DNA of 6,779 nucleotides from Desulfobacterales bacterium. GTDB taxonomy: Bacteria; Desulfobacterota; Desulfobacteria; Desulfobacterales; UBA2174_A. The stretch is taken from NCBI GenBank assembly GCA_025454075.1, contig JALOPD010000213.1:1-6779 (forward strand). The letters are read 5' to 3'. Position 1 is the stretch's first letter, and each line of letters opens with the position of its first letter. Of this stretch, positions 1-5,812 are shown piece by piece. The position numbers and the translations under genes were made by a program. The notes under the pieces are model-generated. The model was not told where the DNA came from. It saw only the letters and a list, made by a program, of their open reading frames with translations, and did not search any database.

Positions 1-258
1 ACCTGGTACTCGATGATTCAGACCCTGATCACCTCGTGCGCGGGGATGACGGCGATCGGCGCCGCCATGATCGGCTTTTTCGTGGCGCCGATGAACTGGT
101 TCGAGCGGATTCTGTTTATCGCCGGCGGTCTGCTGCTCGTGGACCCGGGCACCGTCACCGACCTCATGGGGTTCGGCCTGCTGGCGATATGCGTGGTCAA
201 TCAGTACCGCAAGAAGAGAGGCGGAGCCGTCAGCTCAGCCACGACCGCGGATGCGTGA
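1..258 (+). CDS. TRAP transporter large permease (4TM/12TM fusion type), C-terminal end only
   Basis: The reading frame is open from the first base, so the gene starts upstream; 85 codons and a TGA stop are visible. The protein has two hydrophobic stretches: one rich in Ala, Gly and Met, and one containing the block ERILFIAGGLLLVDPGTVTD. A short basic tail (QYRKKR) follows. The ERIL...LLLVDPG...TDLMGFGLLAI pattern is typical of the extreme C-terminus of TRAP permeases in which the small and large membrane subunits are fused. These are often paired with TAXI-type binding proteins. The role would be sodium- or proton-coupled uptake of an organic acid across the inner membrane. No partner binding protein is visible, and it may lie upstream. 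Family assignment comes from the tail alone, so the exact subfamily is uncertain. Confidence 0.75.
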   Translation, partial: TWYSMIQTLITSCAGMTAIGAAMIGFFVAPMNWFERILFIAGGLLLVDPGTVTDLMGFGLLAICVVNQYRKKRGGAVSSATTADA

Positions 259-2135
259 CGACGGATATGGCAGCGACGCGACACTCTGCGAAAAATGACG
301 CGCTCGTCCTGCGGGAGCGGCGTCCAGCCACGCTGGCGTCGCGGCAAGATGCCGCTCCCACAGGCAAAAAAGTGCGATCGTTTCACCCCATCGCTTTCAT
401 TTCCTCTACCCGCCGGTTGTAAAAAGCGATTACTTCCCTGCGGTTCAGCATGCCGATCAGTTCGCGGGGGTCGTCTTCCCGGACCACGGGCAGGCTGTCG
501 ATGTTCTTTACCGTGAACTTTCTCAGCACCCACGCTGCGGATGTCGTTGATGGAGAAGATCCTCGACAGCTTGCCCCGCTCGTCCATCACCGGAAAGTAG
601 TGCTGCTCCGTTTCGGAAAAATGCTTCTTGAAGTCGGCAAAAGGCATGTTCTCCGGTATCATGCTCACCCTGCGAATCCGGTCCGATATGTCACCGACCT
701 TTATCGCCTGCAGCACGTCGACGAAAAACTCACCGCCGTGGGCGGGGGAATCGATGCGGTTCTTGACCTGGCTGCGAAAGATCGTCCAATTCCGGGAGGC
801 GCCGTAGGCCACCGAGCAGACCAGCAGACTGGGAAGCAGCAGGTGGTAGGAGCCCGTCATCTCGCTGACAATGATGATGGTGGATATCGGCGTGTTGGAA
901 ACCGAGGTGAAGAATCCGGCCATACCGACGATGACGAACGCGGACGGGGAGGGCACGATGGTCGGCAGAAGCTGGTGGAACACCTGTCCGACCACACCGC
1001 CGATAGCGCCGCCGATGACCATGGATGGCCCGAAAACACCCCCGCTGCCCCCCGATCCGATAGAGAACGAGGTGGTGAAGATCTTTCCCAGGGCCAAAAT
1101 CAGCATGAAGCTGATGCTCAGTTCATTGCTGAGCGCCTGCTGCAGAAATCCGTACCCGAACGACAGCGTCTGCGGCCAGAAAAAGCCGAGCACCCCCGTG
1201 CAAAGCCCACCCAGGGCCGGTTTGAGGGCTCTGGGTATCTTCAGCCGCTTGAAGGCTCCGGCAACTCCGTAAAAAGAATTCACATAGAGGGCGCCCCCCG
1301 CCACCAGCATCAGCGCCAGCACGAGGTAGGGGCCAAGCTCCAGGGGGTTGCGGAAGGTGAAGTCCGGCGACCGGAAGAGAGAGCCCCATCCGCGCACCAT
1401 GCAGAAGACGCAATACGCCACCACGGATGAGATCCCGGCGGGGATGATGACTTCGTGCTCCAGTTCGGGATCGCGGTACAGAACCTCGGCGGCGAACAGG
1501 GCACCCGCCAGCGGCGCCCGGAAGATGCTCCCGACCCCGGCGCCGATTCCGGCCGCCATCATGATCCGCCGCTCCCGCGTCGAAAGGTGCAGGCGGGTCG
1601 CCAGAAACGAACCGAAGCCTGCGCCGATCTGGGCGATGGGACCTTCGCGGCCGCCGGAGCCACCAGTGGTCAGGGTGATGGCCGAGGCCACCATCTTGAT
1701 CAACGGCACACGCGACCGGATGAACCCTCCCTTGTGGTGGTAGGCATAGATGGCGGCATCCGTCCCATGTCCTTCGGCTTCCGGTGCGAACGTAAAGACC
1801 AGCCAGCCGCTCAGAATGCCGCCCAGAGCCGGCAGCAGCAGCAGGATCCAACGATTGAACGGCGCAGCGGACGGTGTGAACAGGTGCTGCTCGCCCGGGG
1901 CCGGGGGCGGGCGGTAGCCGGCGATCCCGTCCAGGAACAGCCTCAGGCCGAGTTGGGTCAGCCAGTCGAAGGCCACGGCCCCGACGCCGGCTATCAGCCC
2001 GATGCCGAGGAACAACAGCGACCAGCGCCACACGCGCCAGAGCCTGGCCTTCCGGCCACCAAGGCTGCCGCGGGGTTGGGATGGTGACGCTGTCGGGCTA
2101 TCCAATTTTCCCGGGTTTTCGGCCCTTGATGGCAT
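201..2135 (-). CDS. CLC-family chloride channel/transporter with CBS domain; 3' end frame-disrupted
   Basis: The product is an inner-membrane chloride transport protein. Residues ~35-450 form the CLC core: APEAEGHGTD (~118-125) aligns with the GSGIP region, GREGP (162-166) carries the gating glutamate E164, APLAGALFAAEV (207-218) follows, then GVFGP (366-370) and SYHLLLP with Y430. A CBS domain begins near residue 478. The true homology in this frame stops at about residue 535 (SINDIRSV, near position 531). The remaining ~109 residues are low-complexity Arg/Pro/Gly sequence read through another frame of the CBS region, the REP element and the antisense of the TRAP tail. The genuine end of the CBS domain lies in another frame, stopping at 383. 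The ATG at 2135 lacks a clear Shine-Dalgarno and overlaps the upstream small gene by 38 bases; a TTG at 2105 is an alternative start. It is the last gene of the minus-strand operon. The family is certain; an intact product is doubtful. Confidence 0.8.
   Translation of the reverse strand: MPSRAENPGKLDSPTASPSQPRGSLGGRKARLWRVWRWSLLFLGIGLIAGVGAVAFDWLTQLGLRLFLDGIAGYRPPPAPGEQHLFTPSAAPFNRWILLLLPALGGILSGWLVFTFAPEAEGHGTDAAIYAYHHKGGFIRSRVPLIKMVASAITLTTGGSGGREGPIAQIGAGFGSFLATRLHLSTRERRIMMAAGIGAGVGSIFRAPLAGALFAAEVLYRDPELEHEVIIPAGISSVVAYCVFCMVRGWGSLFRSPDFTFRNPLELGPYLVLALMLVAGGALYVNSFYGVAGAFKRLKIPRALKPALGGLCTGVLGFFWPQTLSFGYGFLQQALSNELSISFMLILALGKIFTTSFSIGSGGSGGVFGPSMVIGGAIGGVVGQVFHQLLPTIVPSPSAFVIVGMAGFFTSVSNTPISTIIIVSEMTGSYHLLLPSLLVCSVAYGASRNWTIFRSQVKNRIDSPAHGGEFFVDVLQAIKVGDISDRIRRVSMIPENMPFADFKKHFSETEQHYFPVMDERGKLSRIFSINDIRSVGAEKVHGKEHRQPARGPGRRPPRTDRHAEPQGSNRFLQPAGRGNESDGVKRSHFFACGSGILPRRQRGWTPLPQDERVIFRRVSRRCHIRRHASAVVAELTAPPLFLRY
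308..364. repeat. REP/REPIN-like inverted pair in a convergent intergenic region
   Basis: Two similar units face each other. The left unit begins CCTGCGGGAGCGGCGTC at 308. The right unit, read on the minus strand from 364, begins CCTGTGGGAGCGGCATC, matching at 15 of 17 bases. Each unit holds a short internal stem: GCGGC-ATCTT-GCCGC in the right unit is perfect, and GGC-GTCCA-GCC in the left is shorter. Two conserved GGGAGCGGC-headed hairpins in inverted orientation, between the 3' ends of convergent genes, match the pattern of REP elements and REPINs spread by RAYT transposases. It may also act as an mRNA end-stabilising structure or terminator for either flank. No U-tract follows directly on either strand. 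Copy number elsewhere in the genome cannot be seen. Confidence 0.7.
383..526 (-). pseudogene. Detached C-terminal end of the CLC gene's second CBS domain
   Basis: Read on the minus strand in a frame shifted relative to the CLC core, positions 526-383 encode 47 residues starting LRKFTVKNIDSLPVV, with a GMLNRREVIAFYNRR block, ending at a TGA. This is the usual end of a CBS pair in bacterial CLC proteins (a [D/K]xFxxxxIDxLPVV strand followed by LIGMLNRREVI). The preceding part of that CBS domain, normally some 30-40 residues after the NDIRSV strand, is missing. The change therefore appears to be a deletion of non-triplet length near 525-535, not a single base slip. It has no ribosome binding site of its own and is best read as the stranded 3' end of the CLC gene. 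The missing length is estimated from memory of the family. Confidence 0.7.
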
Positions 2136-2235
2136 CAGCCAGGTTCTGCAGGGCGCCGATCACGGCGCAGGCCATCACGCCGAAGATGGCGGCGCGGATG
2201 ATCCAATCGGTTACGGTCATATTTGAAAAGTCCAT
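2098..2235 (-). CDS. Small single-pass membrane protein, 45 residues, unknown function
   Basis: I do not recognise this family. It is 45 residues, beginning MDFSNMTVTDWIIRAAIFGV, with one hydrophobic segment at about residues 11-33, an amphipathic stretch (LQNLADAIKG) and a basic C-terminus (KGRKPGKIG). That predicts a single membrane span with the positive tail inside. Support for being real: the minus-strand leader has AAGGAGA eight bases before the ATG, one of the best ribosome binding sites in the window. The gene starts only 22 bases after the BKACE stop, and its end overlaps the start of the CLC gene. Translational coupling to the CLC gene is plausible. The same frame is open further upstream inside the BKACE gene, but the ATG at 2235 is the only start with a good ribosome binding site. 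It could be a small accessory subunit of a transporter; that is inference. Confidence 0.65.
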   Translation of the reverse strand: MDFSNMTVTDWIIRAAIFGVMACAVIGALQNLADAIKGRKPGKIG

Positions 2236-2257
2236 GAATCCGGTCTCCTTGTGAGGT

Positions 2258-3085
2258 TCAACCGATTCCCAGAATTTTGCGGGCCTCGGAGGGCGTCGCC
2301 ACCTCGTGCCCCAGCAGGCGGACGAGGTCGGCGAGCTTTTGCACCAGTTCCGCATTCCGTTTGACGGGGCGTTCCGGCGCCCAGAACGTGCTGTCCTCGA
2401 ACCCCACCCGCACCAGGGATGCGCCCAGACCGATGGCGGTCGCCAGCAGCGACAGGTCTCTCATGCCGTCGTGAATGACTCCCCAGGGAACCGCCTCCTC
2501 AAGCAAGGAGGCCATGAAGAACAGGCTCCGGGGGTCGGGGGCCAGGGTCCAGCGAAAACCCAGGCAGAAGCAGATGGAGTAGGGCGGCCGGATGGCGCCT
2601 TCCGCGACGAGCGCCCGCGCCGCCGGCAGCATGCCGGAGTCGAAGATTTCCAGCTCGGGAACGGTCCTGGTCTGGCGCATGCGCCCAGCCCAGTAGCGGA
2701 TGTCCGGCAGGCGGTTGATGTAGACATCCTCGCCGAAGTTGACCGAGCCCATGTTGAGCGAGGCCACCTCGGTGCGCGGGTCGTTCAGCGCCACGCAGCG
2801 CTGCTCGAGGCTCAACGTCGTCAACCCGCCGGTGGAGCCCTGAATGACGATGTCCGAAGACCGGCGGATGCGCTCCAGCGTCTCGGCATACGCCCCGAGG
2901 TCCTCGGTCTGCACGCCCCCGGCGTCGCGTACGTGCAGGTGCACCATCGACGCGCCGGCGCGGGCGCAGCGGATGACCTCGTCGGCCACCTGTTTCGGCG
3001 TGAGCGGATTGACGGCGGGCGGTTGAACGCTTCGGCCGACCGGCGCTGCGGCGATGATGATCCTGCGGGTTTCCCGGATGGGCAT
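2258..3085 (-). CDS. BKACE family beta-keto acid cleavage enzyme (DUF849)
   Basis: This is a 275-residue TIM-barrel enzyme, the usual family length. BKACE proteins condense a beta-keto acid with acetyl-CoA to give acetoacetate and a new CoA ester; the founding member, Kce, acts on 3-keto-5-aminohexanoate in lysine fermentation. Visible motifs are the opening strand IIIAAAPVGR, the zinc site HLHVRD (H49, H51), QGSTGG (82-87), the SLNMGSVNFG strand (109-118), and RVGFED (226-231), which supplies R226, the zinc ligand E230 and D231. All catalytic positions I know for Kce are present, so the enzyme looks active. The substrate differs among family members and cannot be assigned here; Kce itself is not claimed. 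AGGAGA lies nine bases before the ATG. It follows the isomerase gene by 63 bases and precedes the small membrane gene by 22, consistent with one operon. It is cytoplasmic. Confidence 0.9.
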   Translation of the reverse strand: MPIRETRRIIIAAAPVGRSVQPPAVNPLTPKQVADEVIRCARAGASMVHLHVRDAGGVQTEDLGAYAETLERIRRSSDIVIQGSTGGLTTLSLEQRCVALNDPRTEVASLNMGSVNFGEDVYINRLPDIRYWAGRMRQTRTVPELEIFDSGMLPAARALVAEGAIRPPYSICFCLGFRWTLAPDPRSLFFMASLLEEAVPWGVIHDGMRDLSLLATAIGLGASLVRVGFEDSTFWAPERPVKRNAELVQKLADLVRLLGHEVATPSEARKILGIG

Positions 3086-3148
3086 GCGATGAGGTCTCCT
3101 CGAACCCCGGCGGCATGTTTCGATCGCGGCTGACGGACGCTGCCGCGC

Positions 3149-3697
3149 CTATTGTCCCTCTGCGACTTTGGTGATCCGCACGATGTCCTTGTCCGTAAAC
3201 CGGTCCATCCCATCGCGGGCGACGGTGGAGAAGCTGTACATCACGACCCCCTCGCCGCGGGCCTGGAACCAGTGCCTGACCCCCGGGGCCAGCGTGATCT
3301 GGTCGCCCGGCCGCAGGACCCGTTCGTGCCGCACGGTGTAACAGTGCTCCTTGCCCCTGACGAGAAAGCCCTCCTTGAAGGTGTTCTCTCCCGGCACATA
3401 GAAATACAGGGTGCCGGAGATGACGCGGATGGTTTCCTCCTTGCCCGGATCGGCGCCCACCGGCGGGTGCCAGTGTTCGGGTTCGGTTTGGTCGGGGAAC
3501 AGCGCCAGCACTTTTGCGCTGATCCGCTCGGTCTGAACCAGCGTCAGCACCTGCACGCCTTCCTGTTCGAGCCGGCTCAAACCGAAGTCAACCACCTCGA
3601 TGCGGTTCGCCTCTGTATCGGTGATGTGGATGCCAGCTGCGCGGATCATCTCCGCCGCACGCCGGCGCGCCTGCTCCTGCTGTTTTCCGGTGATCAT
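3149..3697 (-). CDS. D-lyxose ketol-isomerase-like cupin protein (YdaE-like)
   Basis: This is a 182-residue single-domain cupin. D-lyxose isomerases interconvert D-lyxose and D-xylulose, and also D-mannose and D-fructose, using a divalent metal. The family pattern is clear: ITDTEANRIEVVDFGL near the N-terminus, then LFPDQTEPEHWHPP (66-79), KEETIRVISGTLYFYVPGE (86-104), YTVRHE (120-125), and a C-terminal LAPGVRHWFQARGEG (136-150). Expected metal ligands H75, H77, E88 and H142 are all present. The arrangement closely resembles Bacillus YdaE. It is the first gene of the minus-strand operon, and its promoter lies in the divergent region facing the AEC permease. The upstream ribosome site is weak (GGGGA about 13 bases before the ATG). 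Because it sits with a BKACE enzyme, its natural substrate may be an acid or sugar acid instead of lyxose; that is inference. Confidence 0.82.
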   Translation of the reverse strand: MITGKQQEQARRRAAEMIRAAGIHITDTEANRIEVVDFGLSRLEQEGVQVLTLVQTERISAKVLALFPDQTEPEHWHPPVGADPGKEETIRVISGTLYFYVPGENTFKEGFLVRGKEHCYTVRHERVLRPGDQITLAPGVRHWFQARGEGVVMYSFSTVARDGMDRFTDKDIVRITKVAEGQ

Positions 3698-3752
3698 CCA
3701 GATGGTTTTCCCCGTTTGGAGGTATCGCGGGATATCGGTGCCGCCACATCGG

Positions 3753-3782
3753 CTTGTATGGCAAGGCGCCGATGCCTGTCAA
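3753..3782 (-). promoter_or_regulatory. Candidate promoter of the isomerase-BKACE operon
   Basis: On the minus strand there is a perfect -35 hexamer TTGACA (3782-3777), an 18-base spacer and TACAAG (3758-3753) as a -10, which matches four of six consensus bases. The start of transcription would fall about 45-50 bases before the isomerase ATG. The -10 overlaps ATACAA (3759-3754), the same hexamer found in the heptamer repeats in front of the GntR gene, and also a short CTTG-TATGG-CAAG dyad (3753-3765). Regulator binding here would block the promoter; that is inference. Confidence 0.45.
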
Positions 3783-3796
3783 TAGCATCCTCCCGT

Positions 3797-3820
3797 CCGT
3801 GTCGGGGGCCGTGTCGGGGG
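3797..3820. repeat. Two exact tandem copies of a 12-base unit
   Basis: CCGTGTCGGGGG occurs twice without a gap, at 3797-3808 and 3809-3820. It lies between the two divergent candidate promoters, upstream of the AEC permease. It may be a simple duplication or paired binding sites; nothing in the sequence decides between these. Confidence 0.8.
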
Positions 3821-3823
3821 CTG

Positions 3824-3853
3824 TTGCCGCATCGGCGCCCGCTGGTATATAAG
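3824..3853 (+). promoter_or_regulatory. Candidate promoter of the AEC permease gene
   Basis: TTGCCG (3824-3829) as a -35, an 18-base spacer and TATAAG (3848-3853, five of six consensus bases) as a -10 give a predicted start near 3860, about 30 bases before the permease ATG. It lies in the AT-rich TATATAAG patch of an otherwise GC-rich gap. It is plausible by position and spacing, with a weak -35. Confidence 0.4.
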
Positions 3854-3890
3854 ACCCCCCGGACCCATACGGGAAATCAGGTCGCAGCGC

Positions 3891-4868
3891 ATGTCGAAGA
3901 TAATCTATTCCCTCAGCCTGATCGCATTCGGACTGCTGCTGGGGTACCTCGTTCAGCTGGCCGCCGGCCGCGGTCGCATCCGCCTGCCCATGCCCATCGA
4001 TGCGCTGCGCAAGTCGCTTCAGCGGGGAGCGCTTCTGTTCGTCAACCCGGTCGCGATCGTCGGGGCGGTTTGGGCGGTCAACGTCGGCAGCGTCAAAATG
4101 GCCGCCCTGCCGCTGGTCGGCGTCTTCGCCCTCCTGGCCGGCGGCGCGCTCGCCCTGGCGGCGGCGGGCGTTCTGAAGCTCGGCCACAAGAAAACCGGCG
4201 CGCTCTTCGGCTGCGGCTCCTTCACCAACATCGGATCCATCGGGGCGCTGGTCTGTTTCGTGGTGCTGGGAGAAGAGGGGTTTGCCCTGGTCCCGATATA
4301 CAAGATGTTCGAAGAGCTTTTCTACTATGCGGCGGGATTCCCCATCGCCAAGTATTACAGCGGCAAGGGCGACGCCGCGGACGGGGCCGGCCGGGTCGTC
4401 AGCCGCCTGTTGCGCGACCCCTTCATCCTCACGGCGCTTGCCAGCATCCTGGCCGGCGGGCTGCTGAATGTCAGCGGTCTCGAGCGGCCGGCTTTTTACG
4501 GGGCGCTGAACCGCGTTCTCGTGCCGCTCGGCACCGTCATGCTGCTCACCTCGATCGGGCTGGCGATGCGCTTCCGGCGTGTCCGCGGCTATCTCAGGGA
4601 ATCCGCAGCCATTGCGGCCATCAAGTTCGCGCTGGTGCCCATGCTGGCGACCACCGTGGCCTATCTGATCGGATTCGGAACGGTGGACAACGGCCTGCCG
4701 CTGAAGGTGGTCCTGATCCTGTCGTCCATGCCGGTCGCTTTCAACGCGCTCATCCCCCCATCGATCTACGACCTCGATCTGGATCTGGCCAACTCGTGCT
4801 GGCTGGTCACCACGGCCCTGCTGGTCGTGGTCTTGCCGATCCAGCTGTGGATGGTCAGCTCCTTCTGA
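3891..4868 (+). CDS. AEC (auxin efflux carrier) family permease
   Basis: This is a 325-residue integral membrane protein with about ten hydrophobic segments in two sets of five, roughly 4-24, 47-66, 73-95, 105-127, 131-152, then 176-194, 208-228, 240-262, 270-290 and 301-323. A hydrophilic loop lies at about 153-175. This is the usual AEC/membrane transport protein (PF03547-like) layout. The SFTNIGSIGALVCFVVLGEEG block (110-130) corresponds to the conserved N-x-G-x-x-G segment of the fourth span, and SSMPVAFNALI (278-288) to the conserved ninth span. Bacterial members carry small carboxylates such as malate or malonate. The substrate here is unknown. The gene is divergent from the isomerase-BKACE operon, suggesting uptake of that pathway's substrate or export of its product. 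The ribosome site is weak (CAGG nine bases before the ATG). The first codons encode a membrane span, which supports this start. Confidence 0.8.
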   Translation: MSKIIYSLSLIAFGLLLGYLVQLAAGRGRIRLPMPIDALRKSLQRGALLFVNPVAIVGAVWAVNVGSVKMAALPLVGVFALLAGGALALAAAGVLKLGHKKTGALFGCGSFTNIGSIGALVCFVVLGEEGFALVPIYKMFEELFYYAAGFPIAKYYSGKGDAADGAGRVVSRLLRDPFILTALASILAGGLLNVSGLERPAFYGALNRVLVPLGTVMLLTSIGLAMRFRRVRGYLRESAAIAAIKFALVPMLATTVAYLIGFGTVDNGLPLKVVLILSSMPVAFNALIPPSIYDLDLDLANSCWLVTTALLVVVLPIQLWMVSSF

Positions 4869-4984
4869 CGCCTGCGGTGCGAAAATCAGAAGATGCGTGA
4901 AGCGCTGTTTTCCAGGGCTGGATCTCAGCACCCAACGCATGGCGGCCGCAGCCATCTCCTGGACGTTCATCTCAACTTTTCTTC

Positions 4985-5013
4985 TTGACACGCCCGCGGA
5001 CATCCAATATTGA
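4985..5013 (+). promoter_or_regulatory. Candidate promoter of the GntR regulator gene
   Basis: A perfect -35 TTGACA (4985-4990) is followed after 17 bases by TATTGA (5008-5013), a poor -10 in an AT-rich stretch; TTGAAT at 5010 with a 19-base spacer is an alternative. The predicted start near 5020 lies downstream of the in-frame TTG at 5010, so the regulator most likely begins at the ATG at 5058. Confidence 0.45.
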
Positions 5014-5020
5014 ATTCTGC

Positions 5021-5041
5021 ATACAAAATACAAAATACAAA
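5021..5041 (+). repeat. Three tandem ATACAAA heptamers, possible operator
   Basis: ATACAAA is repeated three times exactly (5021-5027, 5028-5034, 5035-5041). The array lies between GAATT (5012-5016) and AATTC (5040-5044), which are complementary to each other. It is placed at or just after the predicted transcription start of the GntR gene. ATACAA is a common half-site of FCD-type GntR operators, whose palindromes often read TTGTATACAA. Autoregulation is a reasonable inference. A direct-repeat arrangement is unusual, since these dimers normally bind inverted half-sites. Confidence 0.55.
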
Positions 5042-5057
5042 TTCGGACGGCCCCGCC

Positions 5058-5783
5058 ATGATACGCTCCATTTCTCGGCAACCGGAAAGAAGCGCTGACC
5101 CGAAACCCCCGGCCAGGCGCCGGGTGGTCAACCTCGGAGCGGAACACGAGAACCTCGACCAGAAAGTCTACCAGATCCTCAAGGCCATGATCATGGACCG
5201 CCAGCTGCTGCCCGGGCGGAAGATCCCCCAGGAAAAGCTCGCCGTGGACCTGGGCATCAGCCGCACCCCGCTAGTCAACGCGCTCAAGTTTCTCGAACAG
5301 GAAAAGCTCGTCCAGTCCGTTCCCCGCCGGGGTTTCTTCGTGCGGCTGTTCACGAAGAGCGAGATGATCGCCATCTTCGAGCTGCGGGAGGTCCTCGAGG
5401 GGCTGGCTGCGCGGCGCGCCGCCGAGCAGATCACCGCGCGGGAGGTGACCCATCTCAAGGGGTTCTTCCGGCAGTTCGCGGGCGCCCGGACCATAGGCGA
5501 TCTGAAAGTCTACGCCCGGGAAGACCGGCGCTTCCATAAATTCGTCAGCGAGACCGGCTCGAAGGAATTCCTCAAAAGCATCCTGGAAACCTACAACATC
5601 ATCAGCTTCAGCTACCAGTCCGAGTTGTCCGAAGGCCTTGTCCGGCCGCCGGAGGAAACCATTCAGGAGCACATGGCCATCATCGAGGCCATCAGCAAAA
5701 GGGATGCCGCCGCCGCCGAGCGCCTGATGCGCCGCCACCTGAGCAACTCCATCGCGGTTCTCAAAATGACGGTCGAATCCTGA
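5058..5783 (+). CDS. GntR-family transcriptional regulator, FCD (FadR/VanR-like) subfamily
   Basis: This is a 241-residue cytoplasmic DNA-binding protein. A winged helix-turn-helix spans about residues 33-98, with LLPGRKIPQEKLAVDLGISR (50-69) and TPLVNALKFLEQEKLV (70-85) as the typical GntR helices and PRRGFFV (89-95) as the wing. The FCD ligand domain covers about 104-232. Its metal/ligand residues are visible: D156 and H160 in REDRRFHKF, H205 in QEHMAII, and H227 in LMRRHLSN. FCD members usually sense organic acids. I chose the ATG at 5058 over the in-frame TTG at 5010 because the promoter and the heptamer repeats lie between the two. Neither start has a strong ribosome site. It is the obvious candidate regulator of the AEC and isomerase-BKACE genes and of the genes that follow. 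Confidence 0.88.
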   Translation: MIRSISRQPERSADPKPPARRRVVNLGAEHENLDQKVYQILKAMIMDRQLLPGRKIPQEKLAVDLGISRTPLVNALKFLEQEKLVQSVPRRGFFVRLFTKSEMIAIFELREVLEGLAARRAAEQITAREVTHLKGFFRQFAGARTIGDLKVYAREDRRFHKFVSETGSKEFLKSILETYNIISFSYQSELSEGLVRPPEETIQEHMAIIEAISKRDAAAAERLMRRHLSNSIAVLKMTVES

Positions 5784-5812
5784 CCCTCGCATCGCCGCAG
5801 GAGGATACGGCA

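Larger units (their letters stand above)
4869..5057. other. Intergenic region upstream of the GntR gene
   Basis: These 189 bases carry no convincing gene. After the permease stop there is a short dyad ATGGC-GGCCGCA-GCCAT (4939-4955), with a T-rich patch (CTTTTCTTCTT) some 20 bases later. That is too distant for a standard terminator. The right third holds the promoter-like and repeat sequences listed separately. Confidence 0.5.

Noticed and set aside
308..364. The inverted pair as a CRISPR fragment or a tRNA-like structure.
   Set aside because: There are only two units, in opposite orientation with no spacer series, and no cloverleaf can be drawn.
450..1430. Plus-strand open frame opposite the CLC gene (326 codons).
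   Set aside because: Charged low-complexity product with no motif; the minus strand carries unmistakable CLC motifs over the same stretch.
2306..3133. Plus-strand open frame opposite the BKACE gene (275 codons).
   Set aside because: It mirrors the BKACE frame almost exactly and shows no recognisable family, while the minus strand has all BKACE catalytic motifs.
3152..4900. Long open frame on the plus strand (582 codons) across the isomerase, the divergent promoters and the permease.
   Set aside because: It is antisense to the isomerase and out of frame with the permease; its composition is Arg/Gly/Pro/Ala-rich as expected for a GC-rich shadow frame.
5010..5057. TTG at 5010 as the start of the GntR regulator.
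   Set aside because: It has no ribosome site, falls within the likely -10 region, and would make the heptamer repeats coding. The ATG at 5058 is preferred.
3588..5147. Long open frame on the minus strand opposite the AEC permease (519 codons).
   Set aside because: Its product is hydrophilic low-complexity sequence rich in Asp, Gln, Arg and Gly with no motifs, it lies antisense to a clear membrane protein, and it overlaps the true isomerase start in another frame.
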